From positions 1 through 7,609 of the forward strand of contig JAOZLN010000117.1 of NCBI GenBank assembly GCA_029934845.1: a stretch of 7,609 bases of DNA. Reading direction: 5' to 3'. Positions 5,497 through 7,609 of the stretch are shown one piece after another; within the stretch, counting starts at the first letter, position 1, and each line of letters opens with the position of its first letter. This stretch comes from Candidatus Sabulitectum sp. (lineage in GTDB: Bacteria > Fermentibacterota > Fermentibacteria > Fermentibacterales > JCC-6). Below the pieces are notes generated by a model. It worked only from the letters and a program-made list of their open reading frames with translations, was not told where the DNA came from and made no database searches. A program made the position numbers and the translations under genes.

Positions 5497-7461
5497 GCTG
5501 GTTTTCTTCTGAAAGCCCCTTATGGCCCTGCAGGGGATCAACCCCAGGCCATAGAGGGGCTTTTAAACGGACTTAAGAACAAAATGGAGTGGCAGACCCT
5601 TCTGGGGGTTACCGGGTCGGGCAAAACCTTTACCATGGCGAATGTTATTGAAAAAACGAATCTGCCCACTCTTGTCATATGTCACAACAAAACCCTTGCT
5701 GCCCAGTTGTTCGGCGAGCTGTCCGGTTTTTTCCCTGACAATGCAGTAGAGTATTTCGTAAGTTATTACGATTACTATCAGCCTGAAGCTTATCTGCCTG
5801 CAAGAGATATGTTCATAGAGAAAGATGCCAGTCTTAATGAGGAGCTTGACAGGCTTCGCCTTAGAACAACTGCCAGCCTTCTTAGCAGAGATGATGTTAT
5901 CGTGGTTGCATCCGTAAGCTGTCTATATGGCCTCGGTGCCCCGAAAGATTTCATGGAAACAGGTTTCGAGATTGCTGCAGGTGTTTCTATTTCCAGAGAC
6001 CTGCTTCTTATGAAGCTGGTGGAAATGCAGTACCGCAGGAACGATGTTGCGCTGGCCAGGGGATTCTTCCGGGTAAGGGGAGACATTATTGACCTTGTTC
6101 CATCTTATGCCAGTACCGGTATTCGCATTGAATTCTTTGGAGATACTATTGACAGCATAAGACAGGTGGATCATCTCACCGGTCATGTGATGGCTACAAT
6201 TGAGAAAACAATGATATTCCCTGCAAGACACTTTGTTACCGGAGAAAGAAAGCTTAACCTGGCCATGGGCAGAATCCGCAGAGAACTTGATGAAAGGCTT
6301 CTTGAGCTTCGGGCTGCAGGGAAAATGCTGGAGGCGCACAGGCTGGAATCCAGAACCAATTTTGATCTGGAGATGATGGGAGAAACCGGATATTGTTCCG
6401 GTATAGAGAACTACAGCAGGCTGATCGGCGACAGAAAAGAGGGTGAAAGACCAGCATGTCTGCTGGATTATTTTCCTGATGATTATCTTGTTTTTATTGA
6501 TGAGAGCCACAGAACGCTTCCGCAGATAAGAGGAATGTTCAAAGGGGACAGATCAAGGAAACAAACACTGGTCAACTACGGTTTCAGGCTGCCGTCTGCA
6601 CTGGATAACAGGCCTTTGTTTCTTGAGGAGTTTATTCAGATAACTTCACGGAAGATCTGCATGTCTGCCACCCCGGCAACCTACGAGCTGGAGATCTCTC
6701 AGCAGATAGTAGAGCAGATAGTAAGGCCCACCGGGCTGATAGATCCGGTGATAGAGGTAAGGGCTGCTGAAGGCCAGGTGGATGATCTTGTGGAACAGGT
6801 AAGAACCGCAATGGAAGGATCTGGAAGGGTTCTTGTTACCACCCTGACCAAGAAGATGGCAGAGGAACTCACGGATTATCTTAAAAGGCTGGATTTCAGA
6901 ACGAAATACATTCACAGCGAGATAGATGCTCTTGAACGGGTATCCATACTCAGAGAGCTGAGACTTGCCGAATTTGATGTTCTTGTTGGGGTGAACCTTC
7001 TTCGTGAGGGTCTGGATCTTCCCGAGGTAACGCTTGTTGCAGTTATGGATGCAGACAAAGAGGGTTTTCTCCGATCCAGAACAAGCCTTGTCCAAACTGC
7101 CGGAAGAGCTGCAAGAAACAATGCAGGGCGGGTGATCTTTTACGCTGACAAAATAACCGATTCAATGAGATTTGCCCTTGATGAAACTGCCAGACGTCGC
7201 AAGATCCAGATGGAATACAACAGAGTGAACGGTGTTACTCCGGCCACAATAGTAAAAAGTCGTGAAGAGATAATCAGATCTACCGGCATTGCAGACATAA
7301 TGGGCAAAAAGAAGTCCTCGAGGGCGTCAGCAAAGGCTGAGGTTTACACTGTAGAAAGAATCTCAGAAGTAGAATTAAAAATGATAAAAGCAGCTGATGA
7401 CCTTGAATTTGAGGAAGCAGCCAGATTGCGAGACATCATGAAGAAGCTGCTTGGACAGTGA
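5494..7461 (+). CDS. uvrB: UvrABC system protein B (excision repair helicase-like subunit), CTG start
   Basis: UvrB is loaded onto damaged DNA by UvrA, verifies the lesion with its beta-hairpin and ATPase, and recruits UvrC for incision. From CTG 5494 the protein has 655 residues, close to the usual 660-673. Seen in order: GDQP Q-motif (14-17), Walker A GVTGSGKT (38-45, Lys44 matching E. coli Lys45), HNKTLAAQL (64-72), beta-hairpin with YYDYYQPEAY (91-100), DESH Walker B (336-339), FRLPSALDNRP (364-374), SATP (391-394), VGVNLLREGLDLPEV (498-512), motif VI QTAGRAARN (534-542), and a C-terminal UVR domain (about 620-655) that binds UvrC. All motifs are intact. An ATG start at 5584 would remove the first 30 residues, including GDQP. 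The gene follows pheT by 2 nt, suggesting co-transcription; a strong hairpin in codons 6-24 may influence expression. Confidence 0.93.
   Translation: MAGFLLKAPYGPAGDQPQAIEGLLNGLKNKMEWQTLLGVTGSGKTFTMANVIEKTNLPTLVICHNKTLAAQLFGELSGFFPDNAVEYFVSYYDYYQPEAYLPARDMFIEKDASLNEELDRLRLRTTASLLSRDDVIVVASVSCLYGLGAPKDFMETGFEIAAGVSISRDLLLMKLVEMQYRRNDVALARGFFRVRGDIIDLVPSYASTGIRIEFFGDTIDSIRQVDHLTGHVMATIEKTMIFPARHFVTGERKLNLAMGRIRRELDERLLELRAAGKMLEAHRLESRTNFDLEMMGETGYCSGIENYSRLIGDRKEGERPACLLDYFPDDYLVFIDESHRTLPQIRGMFKGDRSRKQTLVNYGFRLPSALDNRPLFLEEFIQITSRKICMSATPATYELEISQQIVEQIVRPTGLIDPVIEVRAAEGQVDDLVEQVRTAMEGSGRVLVTTLTKKMAEELTDYLKRLDFRTKYIHSEIDALERVSILRELRLAEFDVLVGVNLLREGLDLPEVTLVAVMDADKEGFLRSRTSLVQTAGRAARNNAGRVIFYADKITDSMRFALDETARRRKIQMEYNRVNGVTPATIVKSREEIIRSTGIADIMGKKKSSRASAKAEVYTVERISEVELKMIKAADDLEFEEAARLRDIMKKLLGQ
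5510..5565 (+). repeat. Long near-perfect inverted repeat (terminator/attenuator-like hairpin) inside the uvrB 5' coding region
   Basis: The left arm 5510-5527 (TGAAAGCCCCTTATGGCC) pairs with 5547-5565 (GGCCATAGAGGGGCTTTTA). This gives 18 pairs with one G·T wobble (5511/5564) and a single bulged G (5554). The apical region contains a further GGGG/CCCC pair (5533-5536 with 5542-5545) closing an ATCAA loop. The right arm ends in TTTT, with AAA at the base of the left arm, as in many intrinsic terminators. Both arms are coding sequence of uvrB, including GDQP, so this is not a simple intergenic terminator for pheT. Pairing is seen directly; function is unknown. Confidence 0.75.
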
Positions 7462-7478
7462 ACTGGTCACAGTCCAGG
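7450..7478 (+). repeat. Inverted repeat spanning the uvrB stop codon
   Basis: GGACAGTGA (7453-7461) and TCACAGTCC (7467-7475) are complementary except for one A/A mismatch and enclose the loop ACTGG. Three outer positions (7450-7452 with 7476-7478) also pair, one as a wobble. The stop codon TGA is the last triplet of the left arm. No T tract follows (the next bases are GGCTTGACA), so a canonical Rho-independent terminator is not supported. It may be a weak terminator or a 3'-end-stabilising hairpin. Confidence 0.45.
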
Positions 7479-7481
7479 GGC

Positions 7482-7510
7482 TTGACATGGTTTGAAATAA
7501 GCAGAATGTT
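7482..7510 (+). promoter_or_regulatory. Candidate sigma70-type promoter for the downstream exported-protein gene
   Basis: A perfect TTGACA (7482-7487) lies 21 nt after the uvrB stop. At 17 nt spacing the -10 position reads AATGTT (7505-7510), which agrees with TATAAT at only three of six bases. Transcription from it would give a leader of about 55 nt before ATG 7572. The location between genes fits a new transcription unit, but the weak -10 keeps this tentative. Confidence 0.3.
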
Positions 7511-7571
7511 TTGCGCGTGATACAGAAGTTAAAGGGGTTCGTGCTACTCAAACTAAGAAGAAAGGAGAGTC

Positions 7572-7609
7572 ATGAAGAAGGCAATAGCAATTCTTGCTGT
7601 ACTTTCATT
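7572..7609 (+). CDS. 5' end of a gene encoding a protein with an N-terminal signal peptide, 3' partial
   Basis: ATG 7572 is preceded by AAAGGAGAG (7561-7569), a strong Shine-Dalgarno with slightly short spacing. The twelve complete codons read MKKAIAILAVLS: a short positive n-region followed by hydrophobic residues, as at the start of a Sec signal peptide or lipoprotein leader. The reading frame runs off the window edge, so the mature protein and its family cannot be determined. The 110 nt gap and candidate promoter upstream suggest a separate transcription unit from pheST-uvrB. Confidence 0.6.
   Translation, partial: MKKAIAILAVLS

Noticed and set aside
5510..5565. Simple intergenic Rho-independent terminator for pheT
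   Set aside because: The hairpin lies in sequence encoding conserved UvrB residues, the T run is only four bases and most of it pairs in the stem. Kept instead as a possible attenuator-like structure.
5584..5586. ATG 5584 as the uvrB start
   Set aside because: It has no good Shine-Dalgarno, and it would drop 30 residues that align to the conserved UvrB N terminus, including GDQP.
7488..7503. Sigma54 (-24/-12) promoter with GG-N10-GC
   Set aside because: The GG and GC dinucleotides are spaced correctly, but the surrounding consensus (TGGCAC and TTGCA) is poorly matched, and no activator site or regulator is visible.
7462..7571. Small RNA or tRNA gene in the gap after uvrB
   Set aside because: No cloverleaf or other compact fold was apparent beyond the stop-codon hairpin; only a candidate promoter and a ribosome binding site could be supported.

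Overview
The window holds four collinear + strand genes packed almost end to end, followed by the first codons of a fifth. They are a 5'-truncated caspase-family (clan CD, C14-like) peptidase preceded by a string of PPC-like beta-sandwich domains, pheS, pheT, uvrB, and the opening of a gene encoding an apparent signal peptide. No RNA genes, CRISPR arrays, insertion sequences or tandem DNA repeats were seen.

The organism is bacterial: it has UvrB, Shine-Dalgarno sites before each complete gene, and operon-like packing. Both PheRS subunits, however, are of the archaeal/eukaryotic type (long alpha subunit with N-terminal winged-helix-like modules, short beta subunit of about 546 residues). Spirochaetes and several uncultivated phyla are known to carry this form. 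With the multi-domain caspase/PPC protein, it suggests an uncultivated lineage of the FCB type (Fermentibacterota-like is my best guess, low confidence); a spirochaete is the main alternative.

Layout: 3-2279, caspase-like protein, start lost upstream; 13 nt gap; 2293-3858, pheS from a TTG start; 8 nt overlap; 3851-5491, pheT; 2 nt gap; 5494-7461, uvrB from an inferred CTG start; 110 nt intergenic stretch; 7572 onward, start of an exported-protein gene. The first four genes could share one transcript. PheS and PheT form the tetrameric synthetase that charges tRNA-Phe; UvrB is the damage-verifying helicase of nucleotide excision repair. The caspase protein has no obvious link to either.

The most interesting region is the 5' end of uvrB. 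The first ATG in its frame (5584) would remove the conserved N-terminal GDQP motif, but that motif is encoded in frame just upstream. The only plausible start is CTG at 5494, with an AAGG-type ribosome binding site 7 nt before it. Sixteen bases after that codon, inside the codons for GDQP, lies a near-perfect 18-bp inverted repeat (5510-5565) that looks like a terminator or attenuator and can also form competing shorter hairpins. The second point of interest is the caspase domain, which carries a four-cysteine zinc-ribbon-like insert and a canonical EF-hand loop after its catalytic Cys.
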